The notes beneath the pieces are model-generated. The model was not told where the DNA came from, ran no database searches, and saw only the letters and a program-made list of their open reading frames with translations. A stretch of 24,432 bases of DNA from Priapulus caudatus (taxonomy: Eukaryota > Priapulida > Priapulimorpha > Priapulimorphida > Priapulidae), in the NCBI RefSeq assembly GCF_000485595.1, contig NW_014577257.1:307849-332280 (forward strand). The letters are read 5' to 3'. The translations under genes and the position numbers were made by a program. This document shows positions 10,435-20,602 of this stretch, one piece after another (position 1 is the first letter of the stretch; each line of letters begins with the position of its first letter).

Positions 10435-13400
10435 ACACACACACACACACACAACAACACACACACACACACACACCACTACACTACTACACACACACAC
10501 ACACACACGACACACACACACACACACACTCACGCACGCACGCACACAAACACACACACACATATATGTATATATATAATTTTATTTACACGCAATGTAA
10601 TTACAGGAACTTGCAAAGAACCTTGCCGCCACTAATGCGGAGATGTTCTTCAGCAAGGAGCGCAGAACTAAGCTCGACTGGGACTCGATCTCCGTCGTTC
10701 CTCTACTGGCGCTCAGCGACTACGAGGAGGAGATCCCGCGTCCGCCGCGGCACGGCAAGTGGCTTTCCCGCGCGGGGCGGGGAGCGTAAACCAACTTCAT
10801 TNNNNNNNNNNACACACACACACACACACACACATACACACACGCGCACACACACACACACTCACACAGCACCACACCACACCACACAAATATAAAAAGA
10901 CAACTCGAGAAGAATAAACTAGAAAAGCGAATTAATATACTGAACCAGTATTAGGCTTATCACCTATTGCGTTTGTGCGCTGCATTAAACGGAAAACTAT
11001 ATTCATTTACATTTAGTAGTTAGTTGAAAGAGGCGTAAATTATTTGTATTATAATTATTTAAAAGTTCAAATATTAACGATTAAATGGTTTTTAATTTAA
11101 TTTGAAATGTTCTAGAAAACATTTTTTTAATTAAATGATACTGTTAATTGTCACTGTTAACGATGTTTAATTACTGTTAACTGTCGAAGATCGTTTGTTT
11201 ACAATACTTTTGAATCGCAGGCTACAAACCGTAAGCGTTTCTTATTTATTTATATTTTTATATATTTATATTTTTTATATATTTATTTATTATTTCTTAT
11301 CTTGCTGCGTGGGAATACTGCAGCAATAAATATAAGTTCCTGTCTAGTTATACAACCTTCGCCTTCTCCGTGAAGATTTCAGATTCCTGCGCCCTGTACA
11401 TGGCTACGAATTGCTGTTGGCTGTGAGTGAACCTATCCATGCACCTCTGAGCCAGCAACACTGAAACAGATGTGATGTCTAAAATCAAGAAGGATGGTCT
11501 ACGCGGGCCAGAGAAAGAAAACATGTAAAAAAAAGTCGAAAAGAAAAAACGATGGATTACCAATATAGAGCAATAAGCCGAATATAAATTGCACGTGGGC
11601 ATAAAACGAAAACGGTGTGCGTAGATAAATTTTTAAAACGGGGCGAGAGAGAGAAAGAGAGAAAGAAAGAGAGAAATAGAGAGAGGGGGACAAGGTCAGA
11701 AAGAACTCGACAGAGTGATACAGTTATACAGAGAGGGAGAGAAAGAGAGAAGAGAGAAGAGAGGAGAGAGAGAGAAGGGGGGGTGGATGGATGGATGGAT
11801 GGATGGGTGGATGGATAGATGGATGATGGATGGATGGATAGATGGAATGGATGGATGGATGGATGTATGGATGGTATGGATGAATGGATGGATGGATGGA
11901 TGGATGGACGGACGGACGGATGGACGGATGGACGGACGGACGGACGACGGACGGACGGACGGACGGACGGACGGACGGACGGACGGACGGACGACGACGG
12001 ACGGACGACGGACGGACGGACGGAACGGACGGATGGACGGAGGTATGAGATGGATGGATAGATGGATAGATGGATGGATGGATGGATGGATGGATGGATA
12101 GATGGATGGATGAATAAATGGATGAAAGGCTAGGTGGGTGGATGGAAGGCTGGCTGGCTGATGGATGGATGGATTGAATGGAATGGTATGATGGATGATG
12201 GATGGATGGTGATGGTGGGTGTATGGATGGTATGGGAATGGATGATGGATGGATGGAATGGTATTGAGATGGATGAATGTGGATGGAATGGATGGGATGG
12301 ATGGATGGATGAGGTGAGGGATGGATGGATGGATGGATGGAGTGATGATATGGATGGATGGATGATGGAATGGATGATGGATGGATGGATGGTATGGGAT
12401 GATGGATGGATGGATGAATGGATGGATGGATGGATGGATGGATGATGGGGGATGGGATGGATGGATGGATCGGATGGATGGATGAATGGATGAAAAATGG
12501 ATGGAATGGATGGATGGATGGATGAATGGATGGATGGATGGGATGGATGGATGGATGGATGGATGGATGGGAGAACGGATGGATGGGATGGATGGATAGA
12601 TAGATGGATGAATGGATGATGGATGGATGGGATGGATGGATGGTAATGGATGGATGGATGGTTATGGATGGGATGGATGGATGGATGGATGGTATGGGAT
12701 GGAATGGATTGGATGATGGATGGTATGGATTTGGATGGAGTGGTTAATGAGAATGGATGGATGGATGGATGGTATGGATGATGGAGGTGGTTTGTGATGA
12801 TGGATGTGATGGATGGATGAGATGGATGGATGGACTGGATGACTGGATGTGAATGGATGATGGATGGATGGATGGATGTTATGGAATGGAGGATGGATGG
12901 ATGATGGAGTGATTTTATGGATGGATGGATGGATGGATGGATGGATGGATGGATGGATGGATGGATGGATGGATGGATGGATGGATGGATGGATGGATGG
13001 ATGGATGGATGGATGGATGGATGGATGGATGGATGGATGGATGGATGGATGGATGGAAGAACGGACGAACGGACGCACTGACGAATTGACGGATAGACAG
13101 ACAGACAGACAGGCAGGCAGGCAGACAGACAGGCAGATAGTCTGTGTTGATGACTGTTGTTTCATCTTCGTACCGACGAGAGCTGTGGTGATTCCCACGA
13201 GCATTCCTATCAACCCGATGATCTGCGACTCCCCGAACAAGACATCATGCTCGGCATCGTCGGCGTTGCAAGGGTCGGTCGCCTTCGCGCACATATAGTA
13301 CCTTAACACAGTACGTAGCATTAGGGGGGACGTTGTCAGAAACAGCATAAGTAGTTATGACGCCATAAGCATAAAAATTAAAATACGTAACACTTCAAAT

Positions 13401-14388
13401 GGTAATGCGTACCTAACAACGCTTAACACACATAACAGCTATGTAGATTGATAGTATATTGGTTTATATAATATAATGGATTTAAAAAGAGCAAAATTGT
13501 TCACGGAAAATTGTCGAATCTTAGATTTCTTAGTTTAACTTCTCGTGTCATCGTATTTATCATTTTCCATACTCTAAGTAACAATCGCTATAGGAACTCC
13601 ACGTGATGCATGTAGACCATGGGTGATCCCGGCGCTAAAGCGGCCGGGTTGGCTGGACGCGAAAATTTACGCAACGCGAATTGATTTCCAGAAAATGAGG
13701 TTTTCACCTTCCGTCAACGAAGGCTATAAAGATCCAGGCTGCCGGAGCCACCAGCGCCTGCGTGATGATCCTAGACAAGTAGACCGAACTCTTACGGCAG
13801 CCATGTTGGGTCGATCGAGTGCGATGACAGCAGCCGGTGAACAAACGCCATGTGACGTTGTTGACTAACACGCCTGATTGAAAAAAAATATGCCAGTTTA
13901 TTCCCAACTGCATATATCGTTATTGGACCGAAGAATATATAATAACAGCATTGTAATATATAAAGTGTATCATATGGGGATTTCTCACAAGCTATCAGGT
14001 CCTTATGCACCCTTGACAGAAACTGTCATCAAATTAAGTTGCATGATCACCTAAATAACCAGAAAATCATTCACCGTGGGGGTTTTCATGCAAACAGCAA
14101 AGGCACTGACAGAAATATTTGTGAGATATTTCTTGATTCTTGTGTTGTATGATCGCTCCAATCGCCCGAATACAACTCACCAACAATAAGGAGCGCTAAT
14201 GCTGGTCCAAACAGGAAGCTCGCGCCGTACAGAGTGCTCTCCGGTTTCTGGCACGGACACTTGAAGACGATCCTCTGGAAGATCTCTTCGCTGCTGAACG
14301 TGAGAAAGATGACGGACGAGTTCATCAAAGTGGTCTTGTTGCCTTTGATGATGTTGTCCAGTCTTGTCACGGCCGAGATGCCCACCAT
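9257..14388 (-). CDS. CALHM-family large-pore channel, complete six-exon gene
   Basis: Calcium homeostasis modulator proteins form oligomeric plasma-membrane channels gated by voltage and extracellular calcium that pass ions and ATP. Coding exons on the minus strand are 14388-14181, 13873-13708, 13301-13174, 11460-11357, 10255-10051 and 9537-9257. They sum to 1092 nt, a 363-residue protein, close to the family's usual 310-360. All introns are GT-AG with phases 1, 2, 1, 0, 1. The start ATG has A at -3 and G at +4, and an in-frame TAG lies nine codons upstream. Four membrane segments fall at about residues 21-42, 51-73, 100-122 and 151-171. Hallmarks are the KCPC motif (C44, C46) in loop 1, C129 and C136 in loop 2, [12 protein letters not shown] after TM2, [16 protein letters not shown] in TM3, and the helix [20 protein letters not shown] after TM4. 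By analogy with CALHM1, C44-C129 and C46-C136 may form disulphides. The tail is basic, then acidic, with PPAY at 328-331. Family assignment is firm; the paralogue is not determined. Confidence 0.93.
9538..10050 (-). other. CALHM intron 5
   Basis: 513 bp of unique sequence with no further gene visible. Retaining it would end the protein three codons into the intron (KNL-ST-stop), which would remove the PPAY tail. Confidence 0.8.
10051..10255 (-). CDS. CALHM exon 5 (C-terminal helix and basic segment)
   Basis: The acceptor is GTAATTACAG|GAA and the donor ATCTAA|GTACGT. It encodes residues 203-270: [20 protein letters not shown], then [20 protein letters not shown] and a basic stretch ending KTSFIKNL. 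The join to exon 4 gives a continuous helix of the family type. An inverted, partly corrupted copy lies at 10601-10801. Confidence 0.9.
10061..10345. repeat. Left arm of inverted repeat containing CALHM exon 5
   Basis: The reverse complement of this arm matches about 10528-10801. The two are identical through the CA/TATATA edge, the intron end, the acceptor and most of exon 5. After the position corresponding to GAGATC the right copy accumulates substitutions and indels toward the N gap. Confidence 0.95.
10301..10562. repeat. TG then CA microsatellite (palindrome centre)
   Basis: A (TG)n/(GTGC)n run (10301-10360) is followed by (CA)n with ACAC/GCAC variants up to 10562. Together they form the spacer of the inverted repeat. 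Peptides of the HTHT or CVCV type here are repeat translations. Confidence 0.97.
10528..10801 (+). pseudogene. Inverted, corrupted copy of CALHM exon 5 (right arm)
   Basis: Read on the plus strand, this arm starts with the same acceptor GTAATTACAG|GAA and encodes [20 protein letters not shown] identically. It then diverges ([20 protein letters not shown], stop) just before the N gap. It has no partner exons on its strand. It is either an assembly fold-back or a very recent inverted duplication. Confidence 0.85.
10802..10811. other. Assembly gap (10 N)
   Basis: Ten N bases separate the right arm of the inverted repeat from a further CA tract. The CA repeats on both sides suggest the assembly failed inside one microsatellite of CALHM intron 4. 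Confidence 0.99.
10812..10886. repeat. CA microsatellite after the gap
   Basis: (CA)n with CGCA interruptions and a final CACCACAC run. It is probably the same array as 10365-10562. Confidence 0.95.
11357..11460 (-). CDS. CALHM exon 4 (end of TM4 into the C-terminal helix)
   Basis: The acceptor is CATCTGTTTCAG|TG. The donor GCGAAG|GTTGTA is the weakest of the gene. It encodes residues 168-202: [11 protein letters not shown], then a charged helix ending FTEKAK. C174 sits where CALHM1 has its membrane-proximal cysteine after TM4. Reading through the donor hits a stop after two codons. Confidence 0.9.
11645..11780. repeat. GA-rich purine tract in CALHM intron 3
   Basis: GAGA, GAAA and GGAGA words run for about 135 bp and merge into the TGGA array. 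On the transcript strand this is a pyrimidine tract about 190-320 bases before the exon 4 acceptor. Confidence 0.9.
11784..13057. repeat. TGGA tetranucleotide array, about 1.3 kb, in CALHM intron 3
   Basis: The array is (TGGA)n with an ACGG block at about 11907-12034, a long interrupted middle, and a pure (ATGG)n run of about 35 units at 12917-13057. On the gene's strand it reads (CCAT)n. The purity gradient is typical of an array still expanding at one end. ORFs such as DGWMDG or IHPSIHPS are repeat translations. Confidence 0.97.
13092..13138. repeat. GACA / GGCA tetranucleotide block beside the exon 3 donor
   Basis: GACAGACAGACAGGCAGGCAG and related words. On the gene's strand this is mixed (TCTG)(CCTG), ending about 37 bases downstream of the exon 3 splice donor. 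Confidence 0.93.
13174..13301 (-). CDS. CALHM exon 3 (extracellular loop 2, TM4)
   Basis: The acceptor is GTTAAG|G and the donor GTCG|GTACGA. It encodes residues 126-167. [11 protein letters not shown] gives the second extracellular cysteine pair (C129, C136). A short acidic loop follows, then TM4 from [17 protein letters not shown]. Loop 2 is much shorter than in CALHM1. The tetranucleotide arrays of intron 3 begin about 37 bases past its donor. Confidence 0.92.
13708..13873 (-). CDS. CALHM exon 2 (end of TM2, intracellular loop, TM3)
   Basis: The acceptor is a T-rich tract ending CAATCAG|GC. The donor is GGAAG|GTGAAA. It encodes residues 70-125: VLVNNVTW, a basic loop with three cysteines (C84, C85, C95), then TM3 [20 protein letters not shown]. 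The split codons on both sides give G70 and R125, exactly where family members have glycine and a basic residue. Confidence 0.92.
14181..14388 (-). CDS. CALHM exon 1 (start codon, N-terminal helix, TM1, loop 1, most of TM2)
   Basis: Encodes residues 1-69, from [10 protein letters not shown] to GPALALLIV, plus one base. It covers the N-terminal pore helix, TM1, the KCPC cysteine pair and TM2. The donor TTG|GTGAGT is near consensus. The ATG context CAGCATGG is strong. A non-coding exon further upstream is possible. Confidence 0.92.
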
Positions 14389-16246
14389 GCTGCCGCGGCG
14401 TCGCAGCTCCTTCTACTGACTATTGCAATCCGCTGTGCTGGTCTATTAATTTTATTAGTTCCAACATTGACTTTCTCCTCCTCTGTTATGGTCTCTTTGA
14501 CTTCGAAGATATACGACGTTACGAAGCCGCAACTCCTATAACAGCGTGTATTATACAATATATATTATACAATTATATAGGGTATATACGTTATATAGCA
14601 GAGAATGGACACGGTCTAGTGATGCTCGCTCTCAGCCAGCATAACAGTGTATCCGAATACACGCGCGCACACACTGTATCTGCGGCGCCGAGTCATAGGT
14701 TCGTATCTCGTTTGAATGTGCCACCTAGCTTCAAGCTGCTACGGTTCAAACTCGTTTGCTTGTCAAATTACCGACGTGTCGATTCTACCAGTTATACGCA
14801 CAGTAAGACCAGTAAGTATTGCGCGCTCGCCAACTAGAGCAACCCCCTTTACATCCACCACCACGGTGTGCCCTCGCCGGCAATCGTCCTGAACGCACCA
14901 CCACGCTCGCATGCGATATCATCTCTCCAAAAACGTGTTGTAGTCACGAAAAGGAAACGTCATTCTCGGCGCGCCTGCATATTGGCCGCGCGGTGGCGGA
15001 ATAGCCTCAGGTCCCACAGAGCGGTGGAAGGGTTTACCTCCTATATATACATCTGTCTACGTCATTTGTTCACTGGTACGTCTTCCCATTCGCTGCACAC
15101 ACGCGCGCGCACGGGGCAACTATATAGACGTATATACTCAAAGATACGCCGCGCTATTCGAACGTTAACCATGCGTCAGGTAATTCCCGTTCATGACAGC
15201 TACGCACAGGGCACGCGGAGAGGAAACAGGTAGCAAAGACCGCACACAAACGTGTGTACACACATCATACGGTACGGTGTCAGAGCTGTAGGTAACGGGG
15301 GGAAGGGTGCAGGGGGGCTGTCACTTGTTCCGTAGACCGTGGTCGCGCCCCACTTAAGTCTTTTCAGTTGTAAATGCAACAGAAAATGTTGCAGATAAAA
15401 AACGCAACAAGGCAAACGCCTTGCCCCGCCCGGGCCCTTTGTCAGAAACAAAATTGGCATTAACATTAGTCTTAATTAACGGTCGCCTATAGATCGTTGA
15501 CAGAAACATATGCAATAGAAACAGGATCATGCCTTTTATATTCAGTTATTGTTTATACGTGATCAACTAATATAAATACGTATATTCCTGTCATGTACGA
15601 TAAATGTATGTAGATTTGAGTTATGTAACGGATTCTCAATTACAAGTTCGGCAGCTTTGTAACGACAAATTACGGATTGCCTGTATTAGTTTTTTTCCCC
15701 CGTAGCTACGATGCGTTTCTGTCAACGCTATTCCCGTAACATCAACATTAGTCGTAAGTGTTATCTTAGCATTAACATTAATATATATTACCTGACTTTA
15801 CGATGGTTCTCCGCCGGTTATGTAATCCTGGTGGCCATAATCAAGCAGGAATGTACGTTGACTTGTCCCACTGCCCCCACTGTATATATAGTTATAGTTA
15901 TACAGAGATGTACCCGTACATATAGTATGTGCTCTTCGATGTATTGTTATAGCAAGTTGCCACACATGCTCGATCCTCACCAGCCAAAATTCTGTCTACC
16001 AATAAGTCCCCTCACATCGTGGTTATTGGATGGTGAAATCCCCCGTGTGAGAGGACACGTCCTTTAGCGGGGTATAGGTGCATGGCTAGACGTATATATG
16101 CTCCCACAGAACTTTTGTGAGTAAAATGGTGTAGTACCTGAAATTAGTAACGCCTGCGTCAGCGGCAATAAATTGCTACTGCTCTTCTTTTATTATATAG
16201 CTGTTCGTGCAGAAATATCGTTTTGATGTGCACGATTTTCAATTCA

Positions 16247-16283
<37 letters not shown>

Positions 16284-17946
16284 GTTTATTTTTGAATTCA
16301 ACGCCTAAACGCACAAAACCAACTCCAGGATCCCAGGTGCACAATCTACCTTGTAAATGCTACCTACGTATTCTAAATATATTCTAATTCTAACATATAT
16401 ATTATATATAAGTTAGGAATTCAAGGAAGAGGGTAGTAGCCAGGCACGAGGTACGCATCACAAAACGTGACGTCGCTTTTTCGATGTGGAGGCACCACCC
16501 CAGCATAAGTCACTCCTATATACTAATATATAAGGCAGGGGCGATGTCATCTCCGCGATTTATTGCTTGAAGAAAACTTCCTAGAGCCAACCTTAGGTAT
16601 TCATAAATAGTGTGTTAGCCATTAGCGCATTGCAAAGTATTTCTTCGATGGGGTGGCACTGCGCGTGGACATCTCGGCGTCCTAACGACGAAAAGAAACG
16701 ACCTAGGGCCGAAGTAAAGTGTTAAAAAGAAGGTGGAGACTTGGGCAATACCTATACTGTGATGTAGCGTTACCTCTAGAGTGGATTCAGGAGACACGGA
16801 CCTACTGTCATGTACGACCTGTATGTATGAGTCAGAATTACCGCGCTATTGCTGCTTCCTGGGCATAAGAATTGGGAAGCCTATAGAACGGCAGCGGCGG
16901 TAGGTACGATATTCAGTACGATATTCTCATCTCACAACATTTTACTCGTACTCGTACACCGATGGGTGGGTGGTGACAGTGTGTGTGTGTGTGTGTTCTA
17001 GGTAACAAATACTCCATTCTCCAGTTCCATATTTTAACCATTAACAATAAATAAATAAATTTTAAATATCACACTTTTCCCCGTATTTCCTGGTTCGCAC
17101 ATAATCAAAATGGTCGAACACCCGCTTCCTGAAAATGACTGCTCCTTCTCCACACTGTACGTTCTACGACTGATATCACATACTTCCATGGATATAAATA
17201 TAGCGAAAGATATGTAAATCAGTGACGTTTAAGTTCTTAGTTACGGCTGATGTACACCCGGACTTACACAAATGAAATCCTTCCAAATGAATTACAAAAA
17301 AATGCTGAACAAAAAACAAAAATACTGCAGGAAATTCAAGCCATGATGTTAAAGTTTTAATATATAATATATCACGTCCAACACTGTACATTGACCACGT
17401 ACGGAGTAGTTTCCTTACATAAGATTGTAACATTATCGTCTCACATTATTCTTAATGATGCCTGTCAATATAGCAGATGTCGCCGCCGCCCAGGGAAACA
17501 AAAAGTCAGTTTCACATCGTTATTAATGCACTGGTTCTGCGCATGCTAGCATGATATCAACATTGAACGCACCTACACCGGGGTTATACATGCGGATGGT
17601 GTTAAAGCGTTATGACTGCAGTCCTCAACACAGTTTAAACAGCTGGCTTAGTGTCAGTTTGTTTAGCTACCAATAGAGGGCGCGCAAAACCGCAAAATCA
17701 GTTCACGGGCAGTACTAGCGTTGTCGGCAATCTATATGCGACCGCTGTAATAACAACAACAACAGGGCAGCACCCACGTAACAAGCCGGGGATAATTCCA
17801 CCTGTACATGTTCACACACTGCACACGGATAGTTGTACATCTTTGGAGGAACAAGAAGAACGCGCTCACTTCGGCAAGTACGCATGTCCACGCATGCGCG
17901 GGGCGTATCTAGCAGCGCTGCTGGCGTCTGGACGTGCGTCGCTATG
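14389..17946. other. Intergenic DNA upstream of the CALHM gene
   Basis: No gene was recognised. The part nearest 14388 must hold the 5' UTR and promoter of the CALHM gene. TATA-like words on the minus strand exist around 14570-14600 (CTATATAAC), but I cannot fix a start site. A 35-bp TA tract lies at 16246-16280 and a short GT tract at 16979-16996. Short ORFs overlap between frames and have no family signature. Confidence 0.5.
16246..16280. repeat. TA dinucleotide tract
   Basis: About 35 bp of uninterrupted TA repeats in intergenic DNA. Confidence 0.95.
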
Positions 17947-18363
17947 TTGCAAGCACAGGCACTTGGGACAGAGTCAGTAAAAACTGAAAATAATATGAAC
18001 GCACATTCACAAATACTACCGTACCTCTCAATTACAGTTCCACTGTTGTGTCACTGTATATCAACTTTCCTTCATAAAAACTAACACCGAACGTTCCCGC
18101 ACTCGCCGCTGCAAGTGTGCTGTGTCGTCATTATAATGATAATAATATATAAAGTATATATTATTATCATTATAATGGCGACACAGCACACTCGCAGCGG
18201 CGAGTGCGGGAACGTTCGGTGTTAGTTTTTATGAAGGAAAGTTGATATACAACAACACAACACAACACACAACTGTAATTGAGAGGTACGGTAGTATTTG
18301 TGAATGTGCGTTCATATTCTTTTCAGTTTTTACTGACTCTGTCCCAAGTGCCTGTCCTTGCAA
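17947..18363. mobile_element. Long fold-back (palindromic) element, about 417 bp
   Basis: The two halves are reverse complements over about 200 bp each, centred near 18155 on TATAATGATAATAATATATA. The outer ends are TTGCAAG(C/G)ACAGGCACTTGG on the left and its complement on the right. The arms differ mainly where the left has CCACTGTTGTGTCACT and the right has a GTT-rich expansion. There is no ORF. This fits a fold-back or MITE-like non-autonomous transposon, or a recent inverted duplication. I see no convincing target-site duplication and assign no superfamily. Confidence 0.75.
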
Positions 18364-18734
18364 GACCAATTAAAGCTTCAACGTCGAAAAATAATTGCAA
18401 CTGCTCTACAGACGGACTGCAAAGAATCGCGTCGCCAACTTACTTGTAACACATTGCATAGCAGTGTCCACTACGATGGTCACCCGATCATCATGCTATC
18501 AATATTAGTGCTTCACGTTTCTCCCGTGTATTCATCTAGTTGATCAGTAAGGTTGTACATACATCATATATAGTAACGCGAATACACAGGTGTCATCACT
18601 TGATAATTCACGAATTCATTAATGATACACTGAATTCAGGAAGCTAATTCACGAAATTACGAACCTTTCTATTTGGATTTCCCGTGACCTGTGAAGTGTC
18701 CTAGTCTGGGACCAATATGCACACCGGCTCCCCT

Positions 18735-18800
18735 AGATACAATAATGTAACCTAACAAGAGTAGGTTAACCTACTCTTGCTGGGTTACATTATTGTCTCT
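18735..18800. repeat. 66-bp near-perfect hairpin
   Basis: AGATACAATAATGTAACC and its complement (GGTTACATTATTGTCTCT) flank AACAAGAGTAGGTT|AACCTACTCTTGCT, with the axis at 18767/18768. Only about four positions mismatch. It is either a tiny MITE or a structured site. Confidence 0.85.
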
Positions 18801-18977
18801 ACGGCTTCCCTCCACCCACCCACGAGAAGCAGTTTTATAAACACCCAAGTGTGTGACAGACCCAAGCCATTACATCTGCACGTGCATTTAAAATATTTCC
18901 CACTTTGAGTAAGCTAGGCATCACAGCGAGAGAAGAGCTATAGTGTAAAAGCTGACATTGAGGTAAACAGGTTTCCT

Positions 18978-19195
18978 GCCCCGTGTGTGTATATGTGGTG
19001 GCGTGTGCACCTATCATAGGTGTCCAGTCTGCGTGTATATCTGGATGTCCGCGTATCTTTAACATGTGTCCAGTGACTCAGTCTGTGCGTATATGTGGCT
19101 GTCCATGCACCTATAACGGGTGTCCAGTCTATGCATACATGTGGCGGTGCATGCACGTACACAGACCTGCAGTCTCCGTGAGTGTATACATGGCA
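18978..19195. repeat. Minisatellite, period about 46 bp, roughly five copies
   Basis: Units begin CAGTCTGyGyGTATAT and continue GTGGCTGTCCATGCACC and TATAACGGGTGTC. Starts are at 19025, 19079, 19124 and 19170, with a degenerate first unit before 19025. Steps are 54, 45 and 46 bp, the first enlarged by an 8-bp insertion. Confidence 0.8.
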
Positions 19196-19278
19196 CAGTA
19201 ACTGACAGTCGAATAAAGCATGACTGCCCTCATAAAGACAATCTCTGATACTATAGAAGCAGTAAGCTAATTGCTGCA

Positions 19279-19336
19279 CTAAGCTAAGCTAAGCTAGCTA
19301 AGCTAAGCTAGCTAAGCTAAGCTAGCTAAGCTAACT
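19279..19336. repeat. AAGCT / AGCT tandem array with nested palindromes
   Basis: CTAAG(CTAAG)n units alternate with CTAG, giving a regular AGCTAAGCTAGCTA period of about 14 bp. AGCT and TAGCTA are palindromic, so the array can pair with itself in many registers. Confidence 0.9.
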
Positions 19337-20602
19337 CCTACTGACGCCCTACACAATATGACGAGAGGGACACACTGCTATTGAGCCTAGAATAAGTTTA
19401 CAAAACAAGAGAATAATAATAATAACAACAATAATAATAATTACAATAAAAATCCTAAATATCACCCTCAACCCACGACGGAAAACAGTGATATCGAAGT
19501 GCGTCACGCGTGTGAGTTACATCACGTCCACGGGTCGAGGCAAAACAAAGTACATGCGACTGGCCAATGCTGTAGCACCCATACACGCTGCTTGACACGC
19601 GAGTTATGCAGCAGCTGTGCACACCCCACGCACACGCATTCTGTTTCGACGCGACGAATAGTCGGCATGTCATCGCCCGAACGCATAGTGCGATTTCCCA
19701 ACGATCGTCACGACTAGCGTGAACAAAAACGGCGACAAGAGAATTTCACAATCTTAGCCGCCCTAGAAGCGCACTCGGGTATATGCGTTTACACTTTAAG
19801 CAAATTACGGAAAATGCTCCTAAGCATTAATATTGCTTCAAAATAGATGACAACAATTTCTCTGCAGCTGACGAGTGCGCATGACTGTGCAATAATCCAG
19901 CATGAAGATACAGACGCGCACGCACAGGGTTACTGAAGCACAACGGGTGAACCACGTGCGTGATCATTTTGGGCGGGATTCCCCGAAAGTGTGAACGGAT
20001 AATTTCTGATGGACCTTGCGAGGAGGATAGCTGACAAGCGATATTACTTCCTCGATCCCTGTGCTGCAGTGCTCCCCCATCAACCAGTATCACTCCCCCC
20101 CTCCCCCAGCCCGCCTATAGCGATGCTGTGCTCGCACACGCAGTCAAGCTAACAATGTGACACGCCGCTCTCCTGCTGCCTCTCACACGCCGCATCGAAT
20201 GCTTCCTGCCCTTACGTTAATACTTGCCGTTACGTACAATTAATATCATGTTTCCGACGAAACTTGTAGCTCCTTGCACGCGCGTCGAAAAGCCGGCGCC
20301 TGCCGGCACGAGTGTCGACAAAACAATAGACTAGCTCTCATTCATATCGCTGTCAACATGCTCGCCATATCGATCTCCGCAACGACGGCTTGTACGTACG
20401 TAGAAGCAACTGTCACCGTGACGGTTGCCACGAAGACAGCATACATGCGGTAGCAACTGTTGCCATGACAGTTTCCACGACGACGGCAGGCAGGTGGCAG
20501 CACGGCGCCACGCCCCCACTGCTGCCCGGCGCACGCCGCAAATCTCTCCGTCCGAGGGGGAAGGCCCTCCCCCCCCGCTCGCAACCCTGGTGACGCGGCC
20601 TG
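19337..20602. other. Intergenic DNA and 3' flank of the UBR2-type gene
   Basis: No gene was recognised. An AATAAT-rich patch lies at 19411-19450. The 3' UTR of the UBR2-type gene must start below 20603 on the minus strand, but I found no canonical AATAAA or ATTAAA on that strand in the first 500 bases. It may use a variant signal. Confidence 0.5.
20401..20487. repeat. Tandem duplication, period about 50 bp, with internal dyads
   Basis: GTAGAAGCAACTGTCACCGTG and GTAGCAACTGTTGCCATGACA start successive copies. Each continues with ACGGTTGCCACGAAGAC or its variant. The first copy contains AACTGTCACCGTGACGGTT, an inverted repeat. It probably lies in the 3' UTR or flank of the UBR2-type gene. Confidence 0.7.

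Noticed and set aside
11715-13348. Long ORFs rich in DGWM or IHPS repeats
   Set aside because: They are translations of the TGGA array inside CALHM intron 3. Only 13174-13301 of the minus-strand ORF is a real exon.
14735-14760. GGTTCAAACTC, resembling a Pol III B box, as evidence of a SINE or tRNA
   Set aside because: No A box at the right distance and no cloverleaf can be drawn.
14364-14837. 157-residue plus-strand ORF
   Set aside because: It overlaps CALHM exon 1 only slightly, runs antisense through the gene's upstream region, and has no recognisable composition or motif.
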